6,802 bases of DNA from NCBI GenBank assembly GCA_025937615.1, contig JAICRA010000083.1:1-6802 (forward strand), in the 5' to 3' direction. The DNA comes from Thermomicrobiales bacterium (GTDB lineage Bacteria; Chloroflexota; Chloroflexia; Thermomicrobiales; UBA6265). Positions 1 to 6,514 of the stretch are shown here, piece by piece. Each line of letters starts with the position of its first letter. The stretch's first letter is position 1. The notes below the pieces were generated by a model. It did not search any database. It had not been told where the DNA came from and was given only the letters and a program-made list of their open reading frames with translations. The position numbers were made by a program, and so were the translations under genes.

Positions 1-675
1 TCAGGTCGAACGGAGCCAATCGACATATTCGGACCGGCGGGTACTGCCGAGGTCCTGCGGGCGCTCCGCGTGATCGCCCCGGTATTGCCCTATGAGGTTT
101 GCGTGACGGAATTGCTCGGTGGCGAACGTATTTCGCTACCTGGATCACTGATCGGTTCCTGCGAACCGGGGGATCACGCACTGCCTGTACTCGCCTATCG
201 AGTTGATCTCAGTCGGGGCAGGGCTTTCTTACCAGACCGGGCACGCAAGCTCGGTGTTCCGATTGGGCTGTGGAGCCAGCTGCAGGACGGCGACCCCGTG
301 ACTTGGGCGCGGGGTCATGCGATTGCTGAGGAGGTGCTCGGGCCCCCTCGTCCTGGGCTTGCCGTCGCATATGTCACGGATACTCGACCGGTACCGAGTT
401 TGCCGCGGTTTCTGCAGAGAGTCGATCTTCTGGTCTGCGAAGGTACGTACGGCAGCGACGAAGACCTTCCCAAAGCCGTGCGCAACCGGCACATGACATT
501 CCGCGAGGCGGCAGCGCTGGCCCGGGACGCGGACGCCAAATGCCTCTGGATCACGCACTTCAGCCCGGCATTAGAAGATCCAAACGCATTTGCGGCGAAT
601 GCCAAGAGTGTTTTTTCCCAGGCACAGATTGGGCTCGATGGGTTGAAGACCAAGCTGGCGTTTCCGGACGAGTAA
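1..675 (+). CDS. rnz: Ribonuclease Z (RNase Z / tRNase Z, metallo-beta-lactamase fold), 5'-truncated
   Basis: This is the C-terminal 224 residues of an RNase Z, the zinc endonuclease that trims the 3' trailer from tRNA precursors in the cytoplasm. The frame is open from base 1, so the GTG at 70 is an internal valine, not a start; the N-terminal HxHxDH metal motif lies outside the window. Visible landmarks, numbered from base 1, are the EPIDIFGPAGT segment near residue 6, the GDHALPVLAYRV stretch with a conserved His (about residue 59), and the LGVPIGLWSQLQDGDPV segment after the exosite region. They are followed by TDTRP (Asp127), EGTYGSDED, RHMTFREAA (His164) and ITHFSPAL (His186), which carry the remaining metal and catalytic residues. 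These match the COG1234 RNase Z form that uses HMTFREAA in place of the HST motif. The full protein should be roughly 300 residues, so about a quarter is missing. It converges on proC with a 4-base gap. A generic MBL hydrolase is the less likely alternative. Confidence 0.88.
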   Translation, partial: SGRTEPIDIFGPAGTAEVLRALRVIAPVLPYEVCVTELLGGERISLPGSLIGSCEPGDHALPVLAYRVDLSRGRAFLPDRARKLGVPIGLWSQLQDGDPVTWARGHAIAEEVLGPPRPGLAVAYVTDTRPVPSLPRFLQRVDLLVCEGTYGSDEDLPKAVRNRHMTFREAAALARDADAKCLWITHFSPALEDPNAFAANAKSVFSQAQIGLDGLKTKLAFPDE

Positions 676-686
676 GCCGTTACTCG
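669..686. terminator. Perfect inverted repeat containing both convergent stop codons; weak bidirectional terminator candidate
   Basis: The arms CGAGTAA (669-675) and TTACTCG (680-686) are exact reverse complements around a GCCG loop. The left arm ends in the TAA stop of the RNase Z gene and the right arm holds the TAA stop of proC, because both genes end in an identical GAG-TAA read from opposite strands. A 7-bp stem with a 4-base loop could fold in either transcript. No T-rich tract follows on either strand, so it does not fit the classical intrinsic terminator. Its role is inferred from position. Confidence 0.35.
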
Positions 687-1564
687 ATGTTCTGGCGTTC
701 GCGACCTGCAAGAACTTGAGTGCGCTGGTAGGCGGCATAGACAGCCCGCGACAAGACTGTGCGCAGACCGCCTTTCTCCATCTGGTAGATCGCCTCCGCC
801 GAGGTACCACCCGGCGAGGTCACCATATTGCGTAGCTCCGCCATGTGCTTGCCGGAGTCCCGCGCAAAGGCCACCGAACCTGAAACGGTCTGCAAGACGA
901 TTTGCTCGGCGATCCGGCGCGGGAATCCCATGTGCACGCCGGCGTCGATCAACGCCTCCATCATGAGAAAGACGTACGTCGGACCCGTTCCCGAGAGGGC
1001 CGTGGCCATGTCGACATATTTTTCCTCATCGACCCACAGTTCCTCACCGAGCGCGCCGAGCACAGCCTGCACCCGCGATCGTTGCTTGTCGGTGACGCCA
1101 GGTGTGGTACTCCAGACGCTCATCGCCTGACCGACCTGGGCCGGGGTGTTCGGCATGACCCGTGCAATCGCCTGATGTCCGAGACCATGGAGCAAGACAT
1201 CGATCGGCGCCCCGGCGATTACCGAGACGACCACCTGCTCGGGTGAGAGCGACCCGGATAGCTGTCGCATTACTGCTTGCAGGACTTGTGGCTTGATCGT
1301 GAGGACGACCAGGTCCGCGCCTTGAGCGGCCCCGATATTGCTTTCTGTGGTGAGGATGCCGAATCGCTCTTCGAGCCTCTGGCGCCGATCTTCGCGGGGA
1401 TGACTTGCGATTACGTGGTCCGGAGGAATCAGATCCTTCTTGAGGAGCCCGACGATCATCGATTCGGCCATCACGCCGGCGCCGACAAAGGCGATGCGCA
1501 CGTCACCGAGGGGATTCGCGTAGCTGAGCGCGCCGTCCTGTCCCGTCTCGGCAATATCGGCCAC
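680..1564 (-). CDS. proC: Pyrroline-5-carboxylate reductase
   Basis: ProC reduces 1-pyrroline-5-carboxylate to L-proline with NAD(P)H, the last step of proline synthesis in the cytosol. The 294-residue product has the Rossmann nucleotide motif VGAGVMAES (about residues 27-35), IKPQVL, the VMPNTPAQVGQA segment, and the LSGTGPTYVFLMMEAL helix of the C-terminal dimerisation domain. The family signature ELRNMVTSPGGTSAEAIY begins near residue 243. I chose GTG at 1564 because GGAGG lies 6 bases upstream of it (1571-1575). An ATG at 1639 would give 319 residues but has no comparable ribosome site. GTG at 1501 would give the usual ~270 length but also has no ribosome site. The chosen start leaves about 21 residues before the Rossmann strand, a short family-atypical extension. 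The gene stands alone on this strand, divergent from the DUF255 operon and convergent with the RNase Z gene. The enzyme assignment is very secure; the start is moderately so. Confidence 0.94.
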   Translation of the reverse strand: MADIAETGQDGALSYANPLGDVRIAFVGAGVMAESMIVGLLKKDLIPPDHVIASHPREDRRQRLEERFGILTTESNIGAAQGADLVVLTIKPQVLQAVMRQLSGSLSPEQVVVSVIAGAPIDVLLHGLGHQAIARVMPNTPAQVGQAMSVWSTTPGVTDKQRSRVQAVLGALGEELWVDEEKYVDMATALSGTGPTYVFLMMEALIDAGVHMGFPRRIAEQIVLQTVSGSVAFARDSGKHMAELRNMVTSPGGTSAEAIYQMEKGGLRTVLSRAVYAAYQRTQVLAGRERQNIE

Positions 1565-1570
1565 GTGATT

Positions 1571-1575
1571 CCTCC
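1571..1575 (-). promoter_or_regulatory. Ribosome binding site of proC (GGAGG)
   Basis: On the minus strand GGAGG is followed by AATCAC and then the GTG codon at 1564, a 6-base spacing. It is the only strong Shine-Dalgarno match in front of any of the possible proC starts and is the reason for preferring 1564. Confidence 0.75.
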
Positions 1576-1595
1576 ATTGGTCGCCCTGTGCCACC

Positions 1596-1601
1596 ATTGT
1601 A
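1596..1601 (-). promoter_or_regulatory. Candidate -10 box (TACAAT) for proC
   Basis: Read on the minus strand this is TACAAT, one mismatch from TATAAT. It would put the transcript start near 1588, leaving a leader of about 24 bases that contains the GGAGG site. No recognisable -35 hexamer lies 16-18 bases upstream (the sequence there is near GCGAAC), so this is a suggestion based on position and one hexamer only. Confidence 0.3.
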
Positions 1602-1602
1602 C

Positions 1603-1612
1603 CGAGTACTCG
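1603..1612. repeat. 10-base perfect palindrome CGAGTACTCG in the divergent spacer
   Basis: CGAGTACTCG is its own reverse complement and lies in the 104-base spacer between proC and the DUF255 gene, immediately upstream of the candidate proC -10 box. Position would suit an operator for a dimeric regulator acting on either gene, but a single 10-base palindrome can arise by chance in sequence of this composition. I recognise no regulator family from it, and I see no clear promoter for the rightward operon in this spacer. Confidence 0.3.
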
Positions 1613-1668
1613 CAGCGGGTTCGCGCTGTCGCCGGCCATGAAATTTACGCAGAAGAAAGCGAGTTACT

Positions 1669-3741
1669 GTGCCCAATCGCCTGGCTGCCGAAACCAGTCC
1701 GTACCTGCTCCAGCATGCGGAGAATCCCGTCGACTGGTACCCGTGGGGAGACGAGGCCCTGACCAAAGCTCGCTTAGAGGACAAGCCAATCTTGGTCAGC
1801 GTCGGCTACTCCGCCTGCCACTGGTGCCATGTCATGGAGCACGAGTCGTTCGAGAACGAAGAGATCGCGGCGACGATGAATGACCTCTTCGTCAACATCA
1901 AGGTCGACCGGGAGGAGCGCCCGGATCTCGACTCGCTCTACATGTCCGCTGTGCAATCGATGACAGGGCACGGCGGCTGGCCGCTCAACGTGTTCCTGAC
2001 ACCGGATGGCACTCCCTTTTACGGCGGAACCTATTTCCCTCCTGAGGACCGCATGGGGATGCCTGGATTTCCAAAGGTCCTGGAAGCGGTCGCCAGTGCA
2101 TTCAAGGAGCGACGGGAGGAGGTCGAGGAGAACGCGCAGCAGATCCGTAGCCTTCTACAGCGAGCGACGAAAGAGCTGCCAAAGCCCGATGACCTCACCC
2201 CGGAGCTCCTCGCGGAGGCATCCGAGCAGCTCGCCCACTCATTCGATGCCCGCAATGGTGGATTCGGGGGAGCACCCAAGTTTCCGCAGCCAGCCGCGAT
2301 CGAATTCTTGCTGCGGCACGATAAGCGCGGCGGCCAGCGAGAAGCGATCATGGTGCAGCGGACGCTCGACCGCATGGCCAGCGGCGGTATCTATGACCAG
2401 ATCGGCGGTGGCTTTCACCGCTACGCTGTCGACGCGATCTGGCTCGTACCGCACTTCGAGAAGATGCTCTATGACAACGCGCAACTCGCCTCCGTCTACC
2501 TTGCGGGGTTTCAAGCGTACGGTGACGAGCGTTACCGGCAGGTCGCCGAGGAGACACTCGACTTCGTTGCGCGCGAGCTAACCGATCCAGATGGTGGATT
2601 CTATGCCACGCTGGACGCCGATACCGCGGGACACGAAGGCCTCTTTTACACCTGGACGACCGAAGAATTGGACGAGGCGCTCGGCGAGGAAGACACCGCG
2701 ATCGCCAAGCGATGGTTCAATGTCGAACCCGCCGGCAATTTCGAAGGGCGTACGGTACTGGCCACACCGCGCACGGCCGCCGATATAGCCGACCGGCTCG
2801 GGGTCAGCGAAGCGGCGCTGATGGAATCGCTCGTTCGCGTCAAGCAGCGTTTGCTGGAAGTACGGGAGCAGAGAGAACGCCCGGGTCGGGATGAGAAAGT
2901 CATAACGGCCTGGAACGGGCTCATGTTGAGAGCGTTCGCCGAGGGTTCGCGAATTCTCCATCGGGACGATTTTCGCGGTGTGGCAGAAAGGAATGCCGAA
3001 TTTGTTCTCGAGCACTTGCAACGAGACGGCCGCCTCCTTCGCAGTTGGAAGAACAGCGACGCTCGCATTGGTGGCTTCCTCGAGGACTACGCCTTCTTCA
3101 TTGACGGTCTGCTCGCACTCTATCGGGCGACGCTTGACGTCCGCTGGCTGGATGAGGCGATGCGGCTCGCGGAGGTGATGGTGGCGGAGTTTGCCGATCC
3201 GGCCGGAGTAGGCTTCTTCGACACAAGCGCGAGCCACGAGACCCCCGTCGCGCGTCCGCGGGATCTCCACGACGGCGCGACGCCCTCCGGCAATTCAGTG
3301 GCGGCGGAGGTGCTATTACGGCTGGGAGCCCTGACCGCCAATGAGGACTATTCTGCTCGTGCCAGCGAGTTGCTGCGGACGATGGCGAGCACGATGCGCG
3401 AGCACCCACTCGCCGCTGGTCGTTATCTCAGTGCAGTCGACTTCTATCTGGGACCGGTGAAGGAAGTCGCGCTGGCAGGAGACCGCGATAGCCCGGACCT
3501 GCAAGCATTGCTGAATGCACTGTACGACGAATTTGAACCGAATGTCATCGTGGGCTATGTCGATCAGGATCGAGGCGACCTGACAGACCGGTTGCCGTTC
3601 CTTCAAGATCGACCACCTCGCGACGGACGCGCCACGGCCTACGTCTGCGAGCACTTTGCCTGCCTGCCGCCAGTGCACGATCCCGAAGGGCTGCTCCGGC
3701 AACTGAACGAGGGAACCGGGATCAGCTGGAGAGATTTCTGA
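1669..3741 (+). CDS. DUF255 thioredoxin-domain protein with C-terminal six-hairpin (alpha/alpha toroid) domain, YyaL/SSP411-like
   Basis: This 690-residue protein belongs to the family that includes bacterial YyaL and human SPATA20 (COG1331). The N-terminal thioredoxin-like domain (about residues 1-165) opens with the hallmark [20 protein letters not shown]. It carries the redox-type motif CHWC (Cys50, Cys53), DREERPD (80-86) and [13 protein letters not shown] (102-114). The remainder is a six-hairpin glycosidase-like region with [12 protein letters not shown] (197-208), [14 protein letters not shown] (239-252), [13 protein letters not shown] (258-270), ATLDAD near 313, AWNGLM (414-419), LEDYAF (471-476) and [15 protein letters not shown] (532-546). 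A second cysteine pair, Cys660 and Cys665, lies near the C-terminus; these are the only four cysteines. Length is normal and no key motif is lost. The GTG start fits the family's conserved MPNRL beginning, though the ribosome site (AGAAAGCGAG region) is weak. No signal peptide is visible. The biochemical role is unproven; family labels such as thioredoxin or epimerase/cellulase-like come from folds. It heads a two-gene operon. Confidence 0.92.
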   Translation: MPNRLAAETSPYLLQHAENPVDWYPWGDEALTKARLEDKPILVSVGYSACHWCHVMEHESFENEEIAATMNDLFVNIKVDREERPDLDSLYMSAVQSMTGHGGWPLNVFLTPDGTPFYGGTYFPPEDRMGMPGFPKVLEAVASAFKERREEVEENAQQIRSLLQRATKELPKPDDLTPELLAEASEQLAHSFDARNGGFGGAPKFPQPAAIEFLLRHDKRGGQREAIMVQRTLDRMASGGIYDQIGGGFHRYAVDAIWLVPHFEKMLYDNAQLASVYLAGFQAYGDERYRQVAEETLDFVARELTDPDGGFYATLDADTAGHEGLFYTWTTEELDEALGEEDTAIAKRWFNVEPAGNFEGRTVLATPRTAADIADRLGVSEAALMESLVRVKQRLLEVREQRERPGRDEKVITAWNGLMLRAFAEGSRILHRDDFRGVAERNAEFVLEHLQRDGRLLRSWKNSDARIGGFLEDYAFFIDGLLALYRATLDVRWLDEAMRLAEVMVAEFADPAGVGFFDTSASHETPVARPRDLHDGATPSGNSVAAEVLLRLGALTANEDYSARASELLRTMASTMREHPLAAGRYLSAVDFYLGPVKEVALAGDRDSPDLQALLNALYDEFEPNVIVGYVDQDRGDLTDRLPFLQDRPPRDGRATAYVCEHFACLPPVHDPEGLLRQLNEGTGISWRDF
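3728..3733 (+). promoter_or_regulatory. Ribosome binding site of the SCO1664-like gene, inside the end of the DUF255 gene
   Basis: GGAGAG lies 10 bases before the ATG at 3744 and within the last codons of the upstream gene, whose TGA ends at 3741. Ribosomes terminating on the first gene would be almost on top of the second start, so translational coupling is likely. Confidence 0.55.
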
Positions 3742-3743
3742 GC

Positions 3744-4517
3744 ATGCCCGATTTATTTCTCGAACTTCGAGATGAGTCGGGCGGCGGAGAGCAGACTCCA
3801 GCCCCCTTACCAGAAGACGACGCGCTCGAGCTCTTGCGCAACGCGGAGTTCAGCGCGTCGCGTCTGATTCCCTGGGGATCGAACTACTCGTTCGCGGTGG
3901 CACTCGAGGCTGCCGACGGCCGCAGTCAGCTCGCAATTTACAAACCTCGCGCAGGTGAGGCCCCGCTCTATGACTTTCCCGAGGGTACGCTCTATCTACG
4001 AGAGTTGGCGGCTTATCTCTTTAGCCGATGGGCTGGGTGGAACCTCGTTCCGCCAACTGTTATTCGTGACGGTCCGCACGGCGTCGGCAGCGTTCAACTC
4101 TACGTTCAACCGGAAGGCGATCGTCAAGACCGCCATGACTTCTGGAGCAGCCGCAACCCGGCCGTTGAACGAATGGTCCTCTTCGATCACATCGCCAACA
4201 ACGCGGATCGGAAGATCAGCCACTGCCTGCGAGACGCGACCGGCAAAGTGTGGGGCATTGATCACGGGCTGACGTTCAATCGCGAGCCAAAATTGCGAAC
4301 TGTGCTGTGGCAATTCGTGGGCGAACCGATCTCTCCGCCATTGCGACGAGAGCTGATGGATTTGCAGGGCCGCAGCCAGGAGTTGCGCGAGACGTTAGAA
4401 GACGTGATCGATCGTAGAGAGATCGAGGCTCTCCTGGAACGGATCTCCAGGTTCGCAATTCACGGGTGTTACCCGGCGCTCAACCCGAGACGGAACGTTC
4501 CGTACGGCTGGTGGTGA
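3744..4517 (+). CDS. SCO1664-family PI3/PI4-kinase-like protein
   Basis: The 257-residue product resembles the SCO1664 family, a small bacterial group related to the PI3/PI4-kinase and HipA-like kinase fold; substrates are unknown to me. The visible kinase elements are LAIYKPRAGEAPLYDFPEGT (64-82), with Lys67 as the likely nucleotide-binding lysine, and LYLRELAAY with Glu87 as its likely partner. These are followed by LVPPTVIRDGPHGVGSVQLY (101-120), VLFDHIANNADRK (145-157) as the catalytic-loop equivalent with Asp155, and WGIDHGLTF (170-178), whose Asp173 is the probable metal ligand. LRTVLW follows at 184-189. All landmark residues are present, so it is probably an active nucleotide-binding enzyme. 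The C-terminal third is charged and helical, ending in two tryptophans. There is no signal peptide or membrane span, so it is predicted cytosolic. It starts 2 bases after the DUF255 stop. In actinobacteria this family is usually found beside DUF3090 and a phosphoglycerate-mutase-like gene; neither is visible here. Kinase activity is inferred. Confidence 0.82.
   Translation: MPDLFLELRDESGGGEQTPAPLPEDDALELLRNAEFSASRLIPWGSNYSFAVALEAADGRSQLAIYKPRAGEAPLYDFPEGTLYLRELAAYLFSRWAGWNLVPPTVIRDGPHGVGSVQLYVQPEGDRQDRHDFWSSRNPAVERMVLFDHIANNADRKISHCLRDATGKVWGIDHGLTFNREPKLRTVLWQFVGEPISPPLRRELMDLQGRSQELRETLEDVIDRREIEALLERISRFAIHGCYPALNPRRNVPYGWW
4490..4503. repeat. 14-base perfect palindrome at the end of the kinase-like gene
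   Basis: ACGGAACGTTCCGT reads the same on both strands and is followed at once by an overlapping 8-base palindrome, CCGTACGG (4500-4507). It lies over the last codons of the SCO1664-like gene and 24 bases beyond the MATE stop on the other strand. As RNA it could form a 5-bp stem with a 4-base loop in either transcript, but no T-tract follows. It could be a weak shared 3'-end structure, a protein site, or chance. Confidence 0.3.
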
Positions 4518-4526
4518 AGCGCGGGC

Positions 4527-5990
4527 TCAATGTCTGACGGCTATGGTCAACTCGGGTAGCTCGCGGCGGCCGCGTTCGTAGTCCTCGACCCGCTGGCGGA
4601 ACATCCACCAGACTAACGCTGACGCGGGCGCCGAGGTGAGTACAAAGCCGGTCCAGACCCAACCCATACCGGCGTCGAACCAGCGCACGCCAATCCAGGC
4701 CAGGAGAACGGAAAGCCACATCGTCGATGCGCCGACGATGAGCGGCGTGCGCGTGTCGCCACTCCCTCGTAGGCTCCCGCTGCTGACGAACCAAATAGCC
4801 CAGAACGGCAGGGCGAAGCTGAGCGCGCGTAGCGCGCTAACACCGGACGAAATCACTTCCGGATCGGACGAGAAGATCCGCATGAGCTGCTCACTGAAGA
4901 TGAACACCAGCACGCCCCCGACGCCAAGCCAGATAAGAGCCCATTGCAGTGAGATGCTCCACGCCTTTCGCGCGTCGGACGGAAGACGCGCGCCGATGCT
5001 CTGACCGACGAGGGCGGTTGCGGTGACCGAGAACGCAATTCCAGGCAGAAACGCCGTCGAAAGCGCGGTAAAGGCAATCTGCTGGGCGGCGAGAGCGGGT
5101 GTCCCGATGAGAGCCACGACCGCGAGCAGGACCATGAACGCACCGGACGACAGCATCTGCTCGACCGCCGCCGGGATACCAAGTGCGAAGAGTTGGCGCC
5201 CGGTTGTCACGTAGGGACGCCAGCCCCAGGCACCATGCAACGAGATCGCCTTATTCCCGCGGGCCATCGCAAGCAGCATGTAGGCTGCGCCGAACCCACG
5301 ACCGGCCGCGGCACCGAAGGCGCTCCCGGCGACACCGAGCGCTGGGAAACCAAAGTTCCCGAATATCAGCGTGTAGGCGACCGCGATGTTGATGATGTTG
5401 GCCAGCACCGCTGCCGCGAGCGGAGTACGGCTGTCGCCTGCACCACGGAGCACGGCTCCGCAGACGAAGGAGAGGAACAGTGCAACGCTGGTGGCAGCCG
5501 TTATCTCCAAATAGGTCGTCGCAGCCTCGGCAACGTCCGGCTCGGTGCCGAAGAGCCCGATGATCGACTCTGCGGCGAGATAGACACCGATTGAAACCGG
5601 GATTGCCAGAATCAAACCCCAAACGATGGCCTGCCGTGCGAGCTGGTTCGCGCGTCGCTGATCACCGCTGCCGATGGCTTGCGAAACGAGAACTGTCGCG
5701 CCGACATTGATCGCCGACAGAATCGAGATGATGAAGAAGACGATCTCGAAACCGGTTCCCACCCCAGCAACGGCGGCGGCACCCAGCCGCGCAACCATGA
5801 AGGTGTCGACAGCGCCGACCAGCGTCTGCAGCAGGTTTTCACCGATGATCGGCGTCGCCAGCGAGAGCACTCGCCGCTGCGTCATGGGTTTCGGTGGAGC
5901 GGATGCGGGTAGGGGCGTGAATTCTGGGATGAGCTCTGGCGCCGCCGGTGCCTCGACAGCCTCGAGCGCTTCGTCGATTGTTGTATCCAC
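4527..5990 (-). CDS. MATE family efflux transporter
   Basis: This 487-residue inner-membrane protein is a multidrug and toxic compound extrusion (MATE) carrier, which exports organic cations or other compounds in exchange for H+ or Na+. After a soluble Pro/Ala/Glu-rich N-terminus of about 45 residues, the hydrophobic segments form the usual 12-helix pattern in two homologous halves. The first half begins with PIIGENLLQTLVGAVDTFMV (about residues 47-66); Asp61 in VDTFMVARLG sits where MATE proteins carry an acidic transport residue in helix 1. The family's paired motif appears once per half, as RGAGDSRTPL (about 182-191) and RGSGDTRTPL (about 408-417). VSQAIGSGD and VGQSIGAR are likewise a half-to-half pair. 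The start is GTG at 5990, preceded by a G-rich ribosome site. An upstream ATG at 6152 would add 54 non-conserved, Arg/Pro-rich residues, and the downstream ATG at 5885 has no ribosome site. It converges on the kinase-like gene with a 9-base gap and no clear terminator. The substrate cannot be read from sequence. Confidence 0.92.
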   Translation of the reverse strand: MDTTIDEALEAVEAPAAPELIPEFTPLPASAPPKPMTQRRVLSLATPIIGENLLQTLVGAVDTFMVARLGAAAVAGVGTGFEIVFFIISILSAINVGATVLVSQAIGSGDQRRANQLARQAIVWGLILAIPVSIGVYLAAESIIGLFGTEPDVAEAATTYLEITAATSVALFLSFVCGAVLRGAGDSRTPLAAAVLANIINIAVAYTLIFGNFGFPALGVAGSAFGAAAGRGFGAAYMLLAMARGNKAISLHGAWGWRPYVTTGRQLFALGIPAAVEQMLSSGAFMVLLAVVALIGTPALAAQQIAFTALSTAFLPGIAFSVTATALVGQSIGARLPSDARKAWSISLQWALIWLGVGGVLVFIFSEQLMRIFSSDPEVISSGVSALRALSFALPFWAIWFVSSGSLRGSGDTRTPLIVGASTMWLSVLLAWIGVRWFDAGMGWVWTGFVLTSAPASALVWWMFRQRVEDYERGRRELPELTIAVRH

Positions 5991-6000
5991 TCTCCCCCCC
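5991..6000 (-). promoter_or_regulatory. G-tract ribosome binding site of the MATE gene
   Basis: On the minus strand a run of seven G is followed by AGA and then the GTG start at 5990. The GGGGAGA part can pair with the 16S rRNA tail, though its spacing to the start is short (about 3-5 bases). This decides the start call over the alternatives at 6152 and 5885. Confidence 0.5.
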
Positions 6001-6205
6001 GACGCCAGAGCAGGACCGCTCAGGCCCGACGGAGGATACCCGAGGCGAATCCGGGGCGCACGACGCTTTGCTGGATCGCAGGGCAGCCGGACAACGAGTG
6101 TGCGCGAAATGTGAAGGATATTCGGGTGCTGGTGCGGTACTCTGGGGAGCAATCAATGCTGCACGGCGGCTCGAAGAAGCGGACGCTGGAAATTCGGGGG
6201 TCGCA
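5991..6205. other. 215-base divergent spacer between the MATE gene and the small membrane protein gene
   Basis: Both flanking genes read away from this stretch, so it should hold promoters for both directions. I could not find a convincing pair of -35 and -10 hexamers on either strand; TATCCT on the minus strand near 6036-6041 and TACTCT on the plus strand near 6138-6143 are only loose -10 matches. Open frames run through it on both strands but without conserved protein character. I see no RNA gene or long inverted repeat. Confidence 0.5.
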
Positions 6206-6514
6206 ATGAACGGACGCGATAGCGTGAGTGGAACGCAGGGCGGGCGCTTCCAGTGGGGAAGTTTTGGTTTCTTTGCGGGTGTTCTTCTCGGTGTCCTGCT
6301 GGGATGGTTCTTCGCTGGGTTCGTGGGCGCATTCATTCGCGTCGCGATGGTAGCCCTGATCATCGTCCCCGTCGTTATTGCTTACCTGGGCTGGCGTAGA
6401 TACATCGCACCGTGGCTGCGGCCACCGGCGGAGCGCCACTACGTTGGTCCTGCTAACGCGATTGAGACCCGTGCCGTCGTGCGTGGCGGGGTGCCGGATC
6501 CGCGGACGCGGTGA
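6206..6514 (+). CDS. Small two-span membrane protein, function unknown
   Basis: I do not recognise a family for this 102-residue protein. A polar N-terminus of about 17 residues is followed by a first hydrophobic segment (about 18-44) rich in glycine with GxxxGxxxG spacing at Gly25, Gly29 and Gly33, a type of pattern that packs helices together. A second span follows at about 46-62 (VAMVALIIVPVVIAYLGW), then WRRYIAPWLRPP and a charged, polar tail ending PDPRTR. The Arg-Arg after the second span favours a cytosolic C-terminus and hence both ends inside. ATG at 6206 is chosen because GGGGG (6196-6200) lies 5 bases upstream; the frame is open much further upstream, but that part has no membrane or conserved character. 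Its stop codon overlaps the start of the TSUP permease gene, suggesting co-translation and perhaps a small accessory subunit. The latter is inference. Confidence 0.7.
   Translation: MNGRDSVSGTQGGRFQWGSFGFFAGVLLGVLLGWFFAGFVGAFIRVAMVALIIVPVVIAYLGWRRYIAPWLRPPAERHYVGPANAIETRAVVRGGVPDPRTR

Noticed and set aside
70..675. RNase Z gene starting at GTG 70
   Set aside because: The frame is open to base 1 and the upstream codons encode the family segment EPIDIFGPAGT, so the gene begins outside the window.
1277..1762. 161-codon plus-strand frame across the proC start and spacer
   Set aside because: It is mostly antisense to proC and runs into the DUF255 gene; no ribosome site or conserved motif.
2006..2581. 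191-codon open frame on the plus strand in another phase
   Set aside because: It overlaps the DUF255 gene completely, and its translation is Ser/Arg-rich as in typical out-of-phase shadows.
2578..3270. 230-codon open frame on the minus strand
   Set aside because: It lies wholly antisense to the strongly conserved DUF255 gene, has no recognisable domain, and is expected from codon bias in GC-rich DNA.
5193..5594. 133-codon plus-strand frame inside the MATE gene
   Set aside because: Antisense to a well-supported transporter, with low-complexity Gly/Arg-rich translation and no family resemblance.
5991..6152. Upstream ATG extension of the MATE protein by 54 residues
   Set aside because: The added residues are Arg/Pro-rich with no family match, and a G-rich ribosome site directly precedes the GTG at 5990.
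5948..6205. Upstream extension of the small membrane protein
   Set aside because: The frame is open but the translation lacks conserved or membrane character and overlaps the MATE 5' end; GGGGG before the ATG at 6206 supports the shorter form.
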